From NCBI RefSeq assembly GCF_004000275.1, contig NZ_RCIP01000001.1, positions 178,749 through 242,748 on the forward strand: a stretch of 64,000 bases of DNA, in the 5' to 3' direction. Under the pieces are notes generated by a model. That model was given only the letters and a program-made list of their open reading frames with translations, did not search any database and had not been told where the DNA came from. This document shows positions 55,746-64,000 of the stretch, piece after piece (within the stretch, counting starts at the first letter, position 1; each line of letters begins with the position of its first letter). Origin of the DNA: Saccharospirillum alexandrii (GTDB taxonomy: Bacteria; Pseudomonadota; Gammaproteobacteria; Pseudomonadales; Natronospirillaceae). Position numbers and translations under genes: made by a program.

Positions 55746-55907
55746 GAGCCCGTCGGACTTAGGATGAATCGGTTGCGGAAGCGGGACATCGGCCCCAATA
55801 TCCGCAAATTTCGAGCACATAGGCCCACGATGCACTCGAAATTTGCAAACATTGGGTCTCGCCGTCTACTCCCTCGCTTCGATCCCCTATGTCCGATAGG
55901 CTCCTAG
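55742..55907. mobile_element. MITE-like element with terminal inverted repeats
   Basis: Terminal repeats of 22 bp, CTAGGAGCCCGTCGGACTTAGG (left) and its near-complement at 55886-55907, differ at three positions. An internal 12-bp inverted repeat, GCAAATTTCGAG and CTCGAAATTTGC, and CCAAT/ATTGG suggest a folded centre. It is 166 bp with no reading frame of its own, as expected for a non-autonomous element. The left end supplies the stop codon of the kinase gene, and the right end abuts the guaD promoter. No target duplication was seen. Confidence 0.7.
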
Positions 55908-55935
55908 TTGACCTTTTGGTCAGCTTTGGTACAGT
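55908..55935 (+). promoter_or_regulatory. guaD promoter with RutR-type box
   Basis: TTGACC (55908-55913), a 16-bp spacer and TACAGT (55930-55935) form a sigma-70 promoter 30 bp before guaD. TTGACCTTTTGGTCAG (55908-55923) matches the RutR consensus TTGACCANNTGGTCAA at 12 of 14 fixed positions and covers the -35, so a bound regulator would repress. A RutR-like gene lies at 57447. Confidence 0.7.
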
Positions 55936-55964
55936 CTTCCTGTATGAACTACCCGTGACTCGCC

Positions 55965-57311
55965 ATGACCAGCCCCGAACAGAACACCTCACCGGCACCT
56001 GATGTGTCGGCCAGTCTGACGCCCGAACAGCTTGCCCAGGCAACCTTGCTACTGGGTCACAGCATCGATTTCCCCGAGCCTGACACGATTCGCCAGTGCC
56101 CAAACGCTGCCCTGGTGATCCATCAGGGGCGTATTGCCTGGCAAGGCCCCGCCGCGGAATTGCCAGTGGCGCAACAGGCCTTTGCCCGCGTTGAAGACTA
56201 TGGCGATGCCTGGATTCTGCCCGGCCTGATCGACACCCATGTCCACGCCGCCCAAATGCCGGTGATGGCCAGCTGGGGCGAGCAACTGCTCGACTGGCTA
56301 AACCGCTACACCTTTCCGGCCGAGCGCCGCTTTGAAGACCCGCTGATCGCTCGTCAGCAAAGCGATGTCTTTCTGGATGCGCTGCTGGCACATGGCACCA
56401 CCACCGCCATGGTGTTTGGCACCGTGCATGAGGCGGGCACTGATGCCCTGTTCGAAGCAGCCCGCGAGCGCCGCATGGCTCTGATTGCCGGCAAGGTACT
56501 GATGGACCGAAATTGCCCGGATTACCTCAGCGACACTGCCGACGGTGGGTTTGAAGCCAGCGCCCGGCTAATACATCGTTGGCACGGCACCGACCGCCTG
56601 CACTACGCCATCACTCCCCGCTTTGCGCCGACCTCGACCGAAGCGCAACTGGAGCGTGCAGGTGCCTTGCACAGCGAGGCCGCCGGGTTGTACATGCAAA
56701 CTCACGTGTCCGAAAACCCGGATGAAGTCAGTTGGGTACAGTCACTGTTTCCGAAGGCCAGAGACTATGTGGATGTCTATGAGCACTATGGTCTGCTGCA
56801 CGACCGGTCTGTGCTGGCGCACGGGCTGCACCTGACCGATCGCGAATGGACTGCCCTGCGCGAGCACCAGACGCGCATTGCTGTCTGCCCCACCTCAAAT
56901 ACCTTTCTGGGCAGTGGCCTCTTCGACTTTGCCCGCGCCGAGCAGGAGGGCGTTGTGCTGGGCCTGGCCAGTGATGTCGGCGGTGGCACCTCGTTGTCGC
57001 AACTGGTCTCGGCCGCTGAAGCTTATAAAGTCGGTCAGTTAAAGGGCTACAAACTGACGGCCAACCAGCTGTGGTATCAGATGACTGCGGGCAATGCCCG
57101 GGCGCTGCACCTGCAGGCTGACATCGGCACCCTGGACAGCGGTAAAATGGCGGATCTGGTTGTGCTCGACCCGAACCGCAGCGCCAACCTCAGCGCGCGC
57201 CTGGCGCAAGCAACATCGCTTGATGAAGCCTTGTTTGCGACCCTGATTCTGGGCGATGAACGTCTGACGCGCGCTACCTGGGTCGCCGGCGAGCTGCGCT
57301 TCGGCGCTTAG
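55965..57311 (+). CDS. guaD: Guanine deaminase
   Basis: A 448-residue amidohydrolase that converts guanine to xanthine in purine breakdown. The metal site is ILPGLIDTHVHAAQMPV with HVH, followed by QTHVSENPDEVSWV and LAHGLHLTDREW. A catalytic aspartate lies in GLASDVGGGTSLS, and PTSNTFLGSGLFDF and MTAGNARAL are typical of GuaD. Length matches the family. It has its own promoter and a RutR-like box, and a RutR-like regulator gene follows 135 bp downstream. Nucleobase-responsive control is an inference from this arrangement. Confidence 0.93.
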   Translation: MTSPEQNTSPAPDVSASLTPEQLAQATLLLGHSIDFPEPDTIRQCPNAALVIHQGRIAWQGPAAELPVAQQAFARVEDYGDAWILPGLIDTHVHAAQMPVMASWGEQLLDWLNRYTFPAERRFEDPLIARQQSDVFLDALLAHGTTTAMVFGTVHEAGTDALFEAARERRMALIAGKVLMDRNCPDYLSDTADGGFEASARLIHRWHGTDRLHYAITPRFAPTSTEAQLERAGALHSEAAGLYMQTHVSENPDEVSWVQSLFPKARDYVDVYEHYGLLHDRSVLAHGLHLTDREWTALREHQTRIAVCPTSNTFLGSGLFDFARAEQEGVVLGLASDVGGGTSLSQLVSAAEAYKVGQLKGYKLTANQLWYQMTAGNARALHLQADIGTLDSGKMADLVVLDPNRSANLSARLAQATSLDEALFATLILGDERLTRATWVAGELRFGA

Positions 57312-57446
57312 CCAGCCAGTTGCATTGAACTGGGAAGCCGCTTAAGCTCGAAATGTACGCGGAATCAGTGGGTTAGACTGGCCGGTGAGCGCTGGTCGTG
57401 AGCCACTGGCTTCGCCCTCTCTATCACCTCAGTGCGGGAAGTCATC

Positions 57447-58121
57447 ATGGTCGATCAGGCCCAGAAACGCTTGAAAGAAGAGTTCCAGACCAAGGAAAAG
57501 GCAGGGCGAATCCGGCAACAGAACGAAGCCATTATTCTTGAAGCCGCCGAAATTGAATTCGCGCAGCATGGCTTCAAGGGAACCTCGCTCAATGCCATTG
57601 CCGAACGCGCCGGCCTGCCCAAATCCAACATTCTCTATTATTTTCAGAGCAAAATCGGCCTGTATGGCGCGGTGTTGTCAGACATATTGGGCATGTGGAA
57701 CCAGGCCTTCAACACCACCACCGCCGACGAAGACCCGGCGGATACGATCTACGCTTACATTCGATCAAAAATACGCTATTCCCGCAGTCACCCTCTGGCG
57801 TCGAAGATCTTCGCCATCGAGGTGATCCAGGGCGCGCCACATTTGAAAAAGTATCTGGCGCAAGACATGCACCACTGGGCCCTGGGCCGCACAGAGGTGA
57901 TCAAAGCCTGGATCGACGCTGGCAAAATAGACCCGATTGACCCACTGCACCTGATGTTCATGATCTGGGGCAGCACCCAGCATTATGCCGACTTCGCCAC
58001 CCAGATCGAATGGGCGCTCGACAGCGACGGTCTGACGGAAGCCGATTTCGAGGCGGCTGAACGTACGCTGACGCATGTGATTCTAAAGGGCATTGGTCTG
58101 AAGGTGCCCAGTGAGTCCTAA
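57447..58121 (+). CDS. rutR: TetR-family regulator, RutR-like
   Basis: A 224-residue TetR-type regulator. The helix-turn-helix is at about 28-70 (AIILEAAEIEFAQHGFKGTSLNAIAERAGLPKSNILYYFQSK), and the ligand domain has IRSKIRYSRSHPLASKIFAIEVIQGAPHL, MFMIWGSTQHYADFATQI and TLTHVILKGI, like RutR, which binds uracil and thymine in E. coli. The ATG at 57447 is preferred over the GTG at 57432. It lies downstream of guaD, whose promoter carries a RutR-type box, so it probably represses guaD. I found no clear box at its own promoter. Confidence 0.85.
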   Translation: MVDQAQKRLKEEFQTKEKAGRIRQQNEAIILEAAEIEFAQHGFKGTSLNAIAERAGLPKSNILYYFQSKIGLYGAVLSDILGMWNQAFNTTTADEDPADTIYAYIRSKIRYSRSHPLASKIFAIEVIQGAPHLKKYLAQDMHHWALGRTEVIKAWIDAGKIDPIDPLHLMFMIWGSTQHYADFATQIEWALDSDGLTEADFEAAERTLTHVILKGIGLKVPSES

Positions 58122-58203
58122 CGACTGCATTCTGAACGCCAGGCCTGATTTTAACGCCGGGTTAGAGTACAGTAGCCGCCTTTTACTGGTCTCGTAGGGC
58201 TGT

Positions 58204-59376
58204 ATGACTGCTGAATTTGACGACATTCGTCCTTTTAACGACGACGAAGTACCGCTCGTACTAAAACGAGTGTTGGCTGACCCGGAAATGCACGCTGCCA
58301 TCGGCGCTTGGGTCGCCCCGGGATTGAACCGCAAAGCGCCCTGGCTATTGCGCCCCCTGATTCGCCTGGGTCTGGCCTGGCAATTTCGCGGCATCCGCCG
58401 AGTGGACGACTTTCAACCCCGGTTGCGCGGTTATCTGAAGCGCATGCTCGATAAAAGCGTCGCCGACCTGACTGTCTCGGGGCTCGAATCGCTCGACCCG
58501 ACCAAAGGTTACCTCTTCGTCTCCAACCACCGGGACATCGTCATGGACCCGGCCATGGTGAACTGGACGCTCTATCACGCCGGTTTCCAGACCGTTCGTA
58601 TCGCCATTGGCGACAACCTGCTGAGCAAACCCTTTGTCAGTGATCTAATGCGGCTGAACAAAAGCTTTATCGTGCGTCGCTCGGTCAAGGGCATGAAGGC
58701 CAAGTTGAAAGAAGCCCAGGTCCTGTCGCGGTATATACACCACTGCATCACCGAAGACCGGGCGAATGTCTGGATTGCGCAGCGGGAAGGCCGGGCCAAA
58801 GACGGTTACGACAAAACCAACCCGGCGGTTATTGGCATGTTCAGCCTGAGCAAACCCAAAGACCGCGATTACGCCAGCTACATTCGCGAACTGAACATTG
58901 TGCCGGTAACCATCAGCTATGAAGTGGACCCGCTGGACCTTTCCAAGGCCCGCGAGCTCTATGCCCAGGAACACAAGGGCGGCTACAAGAAAAAAGCCCA
59001 CGAAGACGTTCAGTCCATTGCCCGCGGCATGACCGGCTGGAAAGGGCGGGTGCATCTGGCCTTTGGTGAGGTACTGAACGGCAACTACGAAAAAGACACT
59101 GATGTCGCCGCAGCGATCGACGCCCAGGTGCACAAACATTACCGCCTGTACGAATCCAACAAATGGGCCCACGCCACTCTTCATGGTGACCACACCGAAC
59201 CGACCAATGCGGATGCAGTGAAGCTGGCTGAGCGAGTAGCGGTAACGCGGGATACCCTCAAACCCTATATGCTGCGCCAGTATGCAAATGCGGTGCAAAT
59301 GAAGAGGGGGTTACCGGCCCTGACGTCGGCAATGGACGTTGCTGCGCCAGAACCTGACGATACTAAGGATCAATAG
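58204..59376 (+). CDS. PlsC-like acyltransferase
   Basis: A 390-residue protein of the glycerolipid acyltransferase (PlsC/GPAT) superfamily. The catalytic motif is YLFVSNHRDIVMDPAMV, with His109 and an aspartate six residues later (D115), one residue more than the HX4D of PlsC proper; Asp111 is an alternative partner. The second acyltransferase block is VIWIAQREGRAKDG-like (NVWIAQREGRAKDGYDKTNP), and LNIVPVTISYEVDP is further on. No membrane segment is obvious. The family is usually annotated as 1-acyl-glycerol-3-phosphate acyltransferase, but the substrate is unproven. It converges with lolB across a large hairpin repeat. Confidence 0.82.
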   Translation: MTAEFDDIRPFNDDEVPLVLKRVLADPEMHAAIGAWVAPGLNRKAPWLLRPLIRLGLAWQFRGIRRVDDFQPRLRGYLKRMLDKSVADLTVSGLESLDPTKGYLFVSNHRDIVMDPAMVNWTLYHAGFQTVRIAIGDNLLSKPFVSDLMRLNKSFIVRRSVKGMKAKLKEAQVLSRYIHHCITEDRANVWIAQREGRAKDGYDKTNPAVIGMFSLSKPKDRDYASYIRELNIVPVTISYEVDPLDLSKARELYAQEHKGGYKKKAHEDVQSIARGMTGWKGRVHLAFGEVLNGNYEKDTDVAAAIDAQVHKHYRLYESNKWAHATLHGDHTEPTNADAVKLAERVAVTRDTLKPYMLRQYANAVQMKRGLPALTSAMDVAAPEPDDTKDQ

Positions 59377-59395
59377 TCGTGGGCGTTTTGGGGAA

Positions 59396-59590
59396 GTAAC
59401 CCCAGTTTCGGAGGCCGCGACAGGCGAGTTGCCTATAACCCGTGCCGGGCACCGGATAGGCTTATCCAGGGTCGGCATGAACCCATCCATGGGGCCTGGA
59501 CCGCAGCTCCCTGCTGCGGACCACCCTGGATAAGCCTAACCGGCACCCGTCACTAGCCTTCATTGGCGCGGCCTCCGAAACTGGGGTTAC
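59396..59590. repeat. Long-hairpin repeat, family B copy 3, reversed, with outer arms
   Basis: A perfect 24-bp outer inverted repeat (59396-59419 and 59567-59590), containing AGTTTCGGAG, surrounds a reversed family B unit (59441-59553). That unit has 16-bp perfect arms (TAGGCTTATCCAGGGT at 59457-59472 and its complement at 59523-59538) and the core CATGAACCCATCCATGGGG with CCGCAGC hairpin bases. It shares GTGACGGGTGCCGG with copy 1. The right outer arm contains the lolB stop codon. It fills the gap between the convergent acyltransferase and lolB genes. Confidence 0.85.
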
Positions 59591-60147
59591 AGCTCACTAA
59601 TCCAGTTGCGAATTACCAGTCGGCCGCTACTGCCGTTGCGCGCGAAGTCGATTCTTCGAGGTAGGGATTCTCCGGTTTCATCGAAATACACCGGGTAGTC
59701 TACCTGCCAGCCCGATTGGGTGATGCGTTGAACCTGCTGACTGGTGGAATCCCGGTCGATGGTGGCGTCGATGCCCGGGTAGGGCCTGGCTCGAACCCAG
59801 AATTGCAGGTAGTCGAGCGGCAGATCCAGTTCGGTAATTTCGTAGGCTAGCTCGCGCAGGGTGCTGCGGGTCACCTGATCGGACCCTTTCGTTAGAGTCA
59901 CTTCGCCCGGTTCACCGCTAATCTGAACGGCACCTTGCCCCAGCGGGCCGCTCAGTTCGATCTCAAAGTCCTGCGCCCGTTGCTCCCAGTCCACATTGAA
60001 ACTGCTGGCTTCGGTGGCGTTGCGAACCGCCATCTTGCCAGACAGCGCCCAGTTTTCGGTCAGCTCACTGGCTCCGGGCTGCTTGCCGAAACCGGCACAG
60101 CCCGTCAGTACCAGAGTCGCCAGAGCAACAAAGAGAAACGACTTCAT
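59587..60147 (-). CDS. lolB: Outer-membrane lipoprotein LolB
   Basis: A 186-residue lipoprotein that receives lipoproteins from LolA and inserts them into the outer membrane. The lipobox LVLTGC gives a lipidated Cys17. The mature domain (NWALSGKMAVRNATEASSFNVDWEQ, QGAVQISGEPGEVTLT, GWQVDYPVYFD) matches LolB. Its start overlaps the stop of the TPR lipoprotein gene by four bases, so translation is coupled. In Pseudomonas ispE follows lolB; here a repeat element and an unrelated convergent gene follow instead. The TAA stop lies within the outer arm of that repeat. Confidence 0.93.
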   Translation of the reverse strand: MKSFLFVALATLVLTGCAGFGKQPGASELTENWALSGKMAVRNATEASSFNVDWEQRAQDFEIELSGPLGQGAVQISGEPGEVTLTKGSDQVTRSTLRELAYEITELDLPLDYLQFWVRARPYPGIDATIDRDSTSQQVQRITQSGWQVDYPVYFDETGESLPRRIDFARNGSSGRLVIRNWISEL

Positions 60148-61892
60148 CGGTCGATGTCCAGCGTTTCAATGATGTTCCTGGCGGTCGGGCTGTTGCTGTT
60201 CCAGCTAAACGCCTGGTCGAGCCAGCGTTGAGCTTCTTCCTGTTTGTTCTGCTCCCACAATACCGCCGCCAGGTGTGCTGCAACTTCGTCCGATTCCATC
60301 GACTCCAGAGAGCGACGTAACCAGCGCTCGGCTTCTTCCAGATTGCCAAGGCGGTATTCCACCCAGCCCTTGGAATCCTGAATTGCCGGGTCATCCGGTT
60401 GCTGCTCCAGTGCCCGGTCGATGTAGCGCTTTGCCTGGTCCAGATTCATGTTGCGGTCTGCCCAGGTGTAACCCAGTGCGTTCAGTGCCGAGGCGTTATC
60501 CGGCTCCTGCTCAAGAACTTCTGTTAGGTTTTTTTCAAGCAATTCATACTGGCCTAGGTTGGCCGCCATTAGAGCCTGGTCGTAAAGCAGGCTGGTATCA
60601 CCCGGGTGGGCTGACAGGGCTTGCCCGTACACGGCCATGGCCTGGTCAGTATCACCCAGTCTGCGAAACAGGTCCGCTTCAATGCGCCACAATACCGGGC
60701 TTTGGGCCGGGTAATTCTGGCGGGCCTGATGCAGGGCTTCCTGGACATCGGTGGGGCGAGTGCCTTGCCAGACTTCACTGAGCTCAGCCAGGGCAGATAC
60801 CAGGTAGGGGGGTGCTTCGACGCTTAAAAATCGCTGGGCGGCTTCATCGGGTACACGATTAATGCGACTGATTCTGCCCAGAAAATAGTGGGCTTCATCG
60901 CTGAATTCAGAATTTACCAGCCGTTCGAACAGCACTTCGGCGGTGTCGTAATCGTCATTGTCGAACGATTCGCGGGCGAAGGCGCGGGCGATCACCGGTT
61001 CGTTCGGGAAGCGGTTGAACAGAGATTCCAGCGTCTCCGTTTTGTTGGTATCCGAATCGGCATAGGCAAAGCCAGCGAACGTCGTGGCAACCTGGCTGTT
61101 GTTAGGATAGCGCTCGGCCAGATCACTGATTACCGTGCGGGCCTGTTCAATGTCGTTCAGTTCGAGGTGGAGCCGGAATTCCAGCAGGCCTTTGTCTGGA
61201 CTGTCTTGCTGTGCCCGGTTGGCCCTGATGGCCTCCAGCCCCTGTTCGTACTGGCCCAGCGTCGACAGCAACTGGGCATTGGCAAACCCGATGCTGGTGT
61301 TCTCCGGGTGGTTGGCCTCGGCCTCGGCCAATACTGGCAGCAAACCTTTTTGCTGGTCGGCCGTCAGGGTGGTAATGCCGGCGAGTGCCCCTTCAATTTT
61401 GGCGTCCGGGTCGAGCGCCAGCCACTGATTCAGAGCCCGGCTGGCGGTGACCTTATCTGCATTCGCCAGGCTGGCGATGGTCAGCGCTTGCCAGCCTTCG
61501 GCATTCTCTGGTTCGAGCCGTAACCAGTGGCCGGCATGTTCGCCCATGGCATCGTAATTGCCCACCACCTGGTTCAACGCGGTGGCGCGTTGGGCCACTT
61601 CCAGATCGTCGTATTGCCGGTCGAGGCGGCTGTAGAGCTGTGCGGCTGCGCCGTAGTCGCCACGGTTAGTGGCAATTTCTGCCAGTAGCAGGGTGTAAAA
61701 AGCTTCTCCGGTCAGCGGTGTTGTCGCAATAGGCGTGTCGGACCGGGATGCTTGCGCGTCGGATGAATCGGTTTGAGGCGCGGCATTGTCCGATGACTCG
61801 GCCTGGGAGGCTGTCGTGGTACAGCCACTTAAGGCCAGGCTAAGAACCAGAGTGGCCAGCATGGTGCGTTTAAAAGGTGCTGTTGATGTCAT
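60144..61892 (-). CDS. TPR-repeat lipoprotein upstream of lolB
   Basis: A 582-residue lipoprotein: signal peptide with lipobox ALSGC (Cys24), a Ser/Thr/Ala-rich linker (about 25-58) and then tetratricopeptide-type repeats through to the end (EAFYTLLLAEIATNRGDYGAAAQLYSRL, ALNALGYTWADRNMNLDQAKRYIDRALEQQP). It corresponds to the large TPR protein found between hemA and lolB in Pseudomonas (PA4667-like), whose function is unclear; by location it may act at the outer membrane. The start at 61892 opens the signal peptide. A longer frame to 62159 is unsupported. It is divergent from hemA. Confidence 0.9.
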   Translation of the reverse strand: MTSTAPFKRTMLATLVLSLALSGCTTTASQAESSDNAAPQTDSSDAQASRSDTPIATTPLTGEAFYTLLLAEIATNRGDYGAAAQLYSRLDRQYDDLEVAQRATALNQVVGNYDAMGEHAGHWLRLEPENAEGWQALTIASLANADKVTASRALNQWLALDPDAKIEGALAGITTLTADQQKGLLPVLAEAEANHPENTSIGFANAQLLSTLGQYEQGLEAIRANRAQQDSPDKGLLEFRLHLELNDIEQARTVISDLAERYPNNSQVATTFAGFAYADSDTNKTETLESLFNRFPNEPVIARAFARESFDNDDYDTAEVLFERLVNSEFSDEAHYFLGRISRINRVPDEAAQRFLSVEAPPYLVSALAELSEVWQGTRPTDVQEALHQARQNYPAQSPVLWRIEADLFRRLGDTDQAMAVYGQALSAHPGDTSLLYDQALMAANLGQYELLEKNLTEVLEQEPDNASALNALGYTWADRNMNLDQAKRYIDRALEQQPDDPAIQDSKGWVEYRLGNLEEAERWLRRSLESMESDEVAAHLAAVLWEQNKQEEAQRWLDQAFSWNSNSPTARNIIETLDIDR

Positions 61893-62354
61893 GTGTCTCG
61901 GCTTCGCAGTCTGATGATGAGGGTTACGACCTGGGTTAACACACAGGTTACTCCGGGGCTTTGCTGCCGGGGTGTTGCCCTGGGATGCACGGACTGAATC
62001 ACAGCCGGTGCAGTTAACATCGTGGTTAGGGTGTACGCACAGGGCGATGGTACAGCTCAGTCTCGGGTGGCTCGGACAATGCATCCCATCATGCCTCATA
62101 GCTATCGGCAATCGTGAGTATAGCGGCCGCGGCATTGTTTGTGACCCGGCTGCCCTCATACTGCCTTCCAGTGCCTGGTTAGAGTGACCTGTGGGTGGCT
62201 GCCGGGTACAGCAGACGAAGCGTAAATCCGTGTAAAGATGGCAGTCTTCAGGCGTGCCAGAGCTGGAGTGCCGGGCGTTATCACAGTCGCCTCGGGACTG
62301 GAAAATCGGTAGACTACGCGTTTGATCAACGAAGTGAGCAGGCCCCGTCCAAAC
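61893..62354. other. 462-bp divergent gap before hemA
   Basis: Between the TPR lipoprotein gene and hemA. It should hold both promoters. No gene, hairpin repeat or certain promoter was recognised. Confidence 0.4.
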
Positions 62355-63611
62355 ATGTCATTGCTGGCCCTAGGTATTAATCACAACACGGCGTCAGTAG
62401 ACGTTCGGGAGAAAGTCAGTTTCGCTCCCGAAACCATGCCCGACTCCCTTTCGTCGGTGTTGGCGATTCCGGGCATCGAAGAGACGGTGATTCTCTCCAC
62501 CTGCAATCGCAGTGAAATCTACTGCTCCCTGACCGAACCTGCCGTTGGCATAGAAGCCCTGATTCAATGGCTTGCACTGACACACCGCATCTCCCCCGAC
62601 GAACTGCGCGCTGCGCTCTACATTCATGCCGATGCCGATGCAGTCTCTCATCTGGGGCGCGTCGCGGCCGGGCTCGATTCCATGGTGCTGGGCGAACCGC
62701 AAATTCTGGGGCAACTGAAGTCGGCTTTCGCCGTCGCCCAGGAATACGATTCCGTCGGTCAACAGTTGCACCACCTGTTCCAACACAGTTTCCGTGTTGC
62801 CAAGGAAGTGCGCACCCACACCGCTATTGGGGAGAATGCCGTCAGTGTCGCCTACGCCGCCGTGCGCCTCAGTACCCGCATCTTCGACCGCCTGGATCGG
62901 TGCCGGGCACTGCTGATTGGCGCTGGTGAAACCATTGACCTGGTGGCACGCCACCTGCGCGACAAGGGCGTAACCGACATCGTCGTTGCCAACCGAACGC
63001 TGGCCCGGGCGCAAAGCCTGGCGTCGGAATTCGGGGCCCGTGCCGTGCTGCTGTCGGACATCCCCGATGAACTGCCCGGCGCCGACATCGTGATTTCCTC
63101 AACCGCCAGTCAGTTGCCGATCATTGGCAAGGGCATGGTGGAGCGGGCGCTGAAGAAGCGCCGCCACAAGCCGGTATTCATGGTCGACATCGCTGTCCCG
63201 CGGGATATCGAGAGTGAAGTGGGGGATCTGTCAGACGTCTATCTATACACGGTGGATGATCTCAAAACCGTCATCGAAGCCAACGTACGCAGCCGGCAGG
63301 AAGCCGCCCGCGAAGCGATGGACATCATCGCCCGTTCGACCGATGCATTCAGTCAGTCGTTGAAAGAACGCCAGGCGGCTGACACCATTCGCGCTCTGCG
63401 TCACCAGGCCGAAGCCTTGAAGGACGTCGAGCTGGAAAAAGCCCGGCGAGCTCTGGAACAGGGTGTCGACGCCCAACGGGTGGTCGAGCAACTGGCCCGG
63501 GGGCTGACCAACAAATTACTCCACGCCCCCACGGTGGCCTTGCGCAAGGCCCATGGGGACGGTGATGACAAGGAAGCCAGTGACTGGGCTTCGCGTCTGT
63601 TTGATTTATAA
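62355..63611 (+). CDS. hemA: Glutamyl-tRNA reductase
   Basis: A 418-residue enzyme that reduces Glu-tRNA(Glu) to glutamate 1-semialdehyde, the first step of C5 haem synthesis. The catalytic Cys50 is in [12 protein letters not shown], and [17 protein letters not shown] and the NADPH-binding Rossmann segment ([20 protein letters not shown]) follow. The C-terminal dimerisation region is helical. The start at 62355 gives [19 protein letters not shown], the standard opening. The prfA gene starts 15 bases after its stop, the usual hemA-prfA order in gammaproteobacteria. Confidence 0.96.
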   Translation: MSLLALGINHNTASVDVREKVSFAPETMPDSLSSVLAIPGIEETVILSTCNRSEIYCSLTEPAVGIEALIQWLALTHRISPDELRAALYIHADADAVSHLGRVAAGLDSMVLGEPQILGQLKSAFAVAQEYDSVGQQLHHLFQHSFRVAKEVRTHTAIGENAVSVAYAAVRLSTRIFDRLDRCRALLIGAGETIDLVARHLRDKGVTDIVVANRTLARAQSLASEFGARAVLLSDIPDELPGADIVISSTASQLPIIGKGMVERALKKRRHKPVFMVDIAVPRDIESEVGDLSDVYLYTVDDLKTVIEANVRSRQEAAREAMDIIARSTDAFSQSLKERQAADTIRALRHQAEALKDVELEKARRALEQGVDAQRVVEQLARGLTNKLLHAPTVALRKAHGDGDDKEASDWASRLFDL

Positions 63612-63626
63612 GGCACCCAAGCGTCT

Positions 63627-64000
63627 ATGAAAGACTCCATCCGCCAGAAGCTGTCTGAATTGACAGAACGCTATGACGAACTGGCACGTCTGCTCTCCCA
63701 ACCCGAGGTGATCACCGATCAGACTCGGTTCCGTCAGTATTCCCAGGAATATGCGGAGCTTGAAGACGTCGTTGGCTGCTTTGCGCGCTATGAGGGCGTT
63801 GAGCGCGATATTCACGATGCACGCCAGTTGCTGGACGACAGCGACCCCGAGATGCGCGACATGGGCCGCGACGAAGTAAAACAAGGCGAAGAGCGCCTGG
63901 AACAATTGACCGATGAACTGCAGATTTTGCTGCTGCCCAAAGACCCGAACGATGGACGTAACGTCTTTCTTGAAGTGCGGGCCGGCACCGGTGGTGACGA
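63627..64000 (+). CDS. prfA: Peptide chain release factor 1, 5' part
   Basis: The first 124 residues of RF1, cut by the right edge before the GGQ motif. The text [38 protein letters not shown] and [25 protein letters not shown] matches RF1 (domain 1 and the start of domain 2). RF1 reads UAA and UAG stop codons. It follows hemA in the same direction, and in relatives prmC, the methylase that modifies the GGQ glutamine, comes next. Confidence 0.95.
   Translation, partial: [124 protein letters not shown]

Noticed and set aside
55759-56391. A 210-codon minus-strand frame over the MITE-like element and guaD
   Set aside because: Antisense to guaD; the part inside the element shows no transposase features, so the element is non-autonomous.

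Overview
The window reads as one stretch of a gammaproteobacterial chromosome with fairly high GC. Gene order and protein sequences resemble Pseudomonas and marine Oceanospirillales (a Saccharospirillum- or Reinekea-like organism is my guess, not a proof). The main grounds are gatCAB divergent from mreBCD, the run mreBCD-maf-rng-yhdP-nitrilase, the fabA-fabB operon, and hemA-prfA divergent from a TPR lipoprotein gene and lolB. There is no prophage, CRISPR array, rRNA or tRNA that I can see. Both edges cut genes: the ATPase of a choline/betaine ABC transporter on the left and prfA on the right.

Layout: 0-12 kb carries transport and housekeeping genes: choV end, rarD, an OhrR-like regulator facing a DUF1499/flavin-disulfide reductase pair, a LysR/EamA pair, argF, grxD, a MoeB/ThiF-type adenylyltransferase gene, yqgE, azlCD and a twin-arginine dienelactone hydrolase. 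12-17.5 kb holds two chemoreceptor genes around a serine hydrolase. 17.6-31 kb is the conserved gatCAB | mreBCD-maf-rng-yhdP-nitrilase block. 31-45 kb holds accessory metabolism and signalling: NRDE, VOC and DUF1338 proteins, a FIST sensor coupled to a GAF-GGDEF-EAL protein, a carbonic-anhydrase-like protein, two LysE exporters, a second RarD, a MocR-type regulator, AlaX, a GH13 phosphorylase and galU. 45.8-47.7 kb is an AT-rich island with two paralogous secreted cysteine proteins of unknown function. 47.9-64 kb holds fabAB, a FecR/Slam-like pair, a REC-TPR plus histidine kinase pair, guaD with a RutR-like regulator, an acyltransferase, lolB, a TPR lipoprotein, hemA and prfA.

The least expected content lies between genes. 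Five intergenic elements (6.3, 7.6, 41.1, 47.8 and 59.5 kb) form two families with the same design: a conserved core carrying small hairpins, framed by long near-perfect inverted arms. The arm sequences differ between copies while pairing is kept. A sixth element (55.7 kb) looks like a small MITE. Its right end abuts a promoter carrying a near-consensus RutR box in front of guaD, with a RutR-like gene downstream. Other points of note are an apparent AUC start codon for mreC, a 14-bp palindrome found twice (inside choV and in the alaX leader), paired MarR-type boxes around a strong promoter at 2.2 kb, and a CRP/Vfr-like site before a chemoreceptor gene.

All calls come from reading the sequence and from memory of protein families. 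No database or folding search was run.
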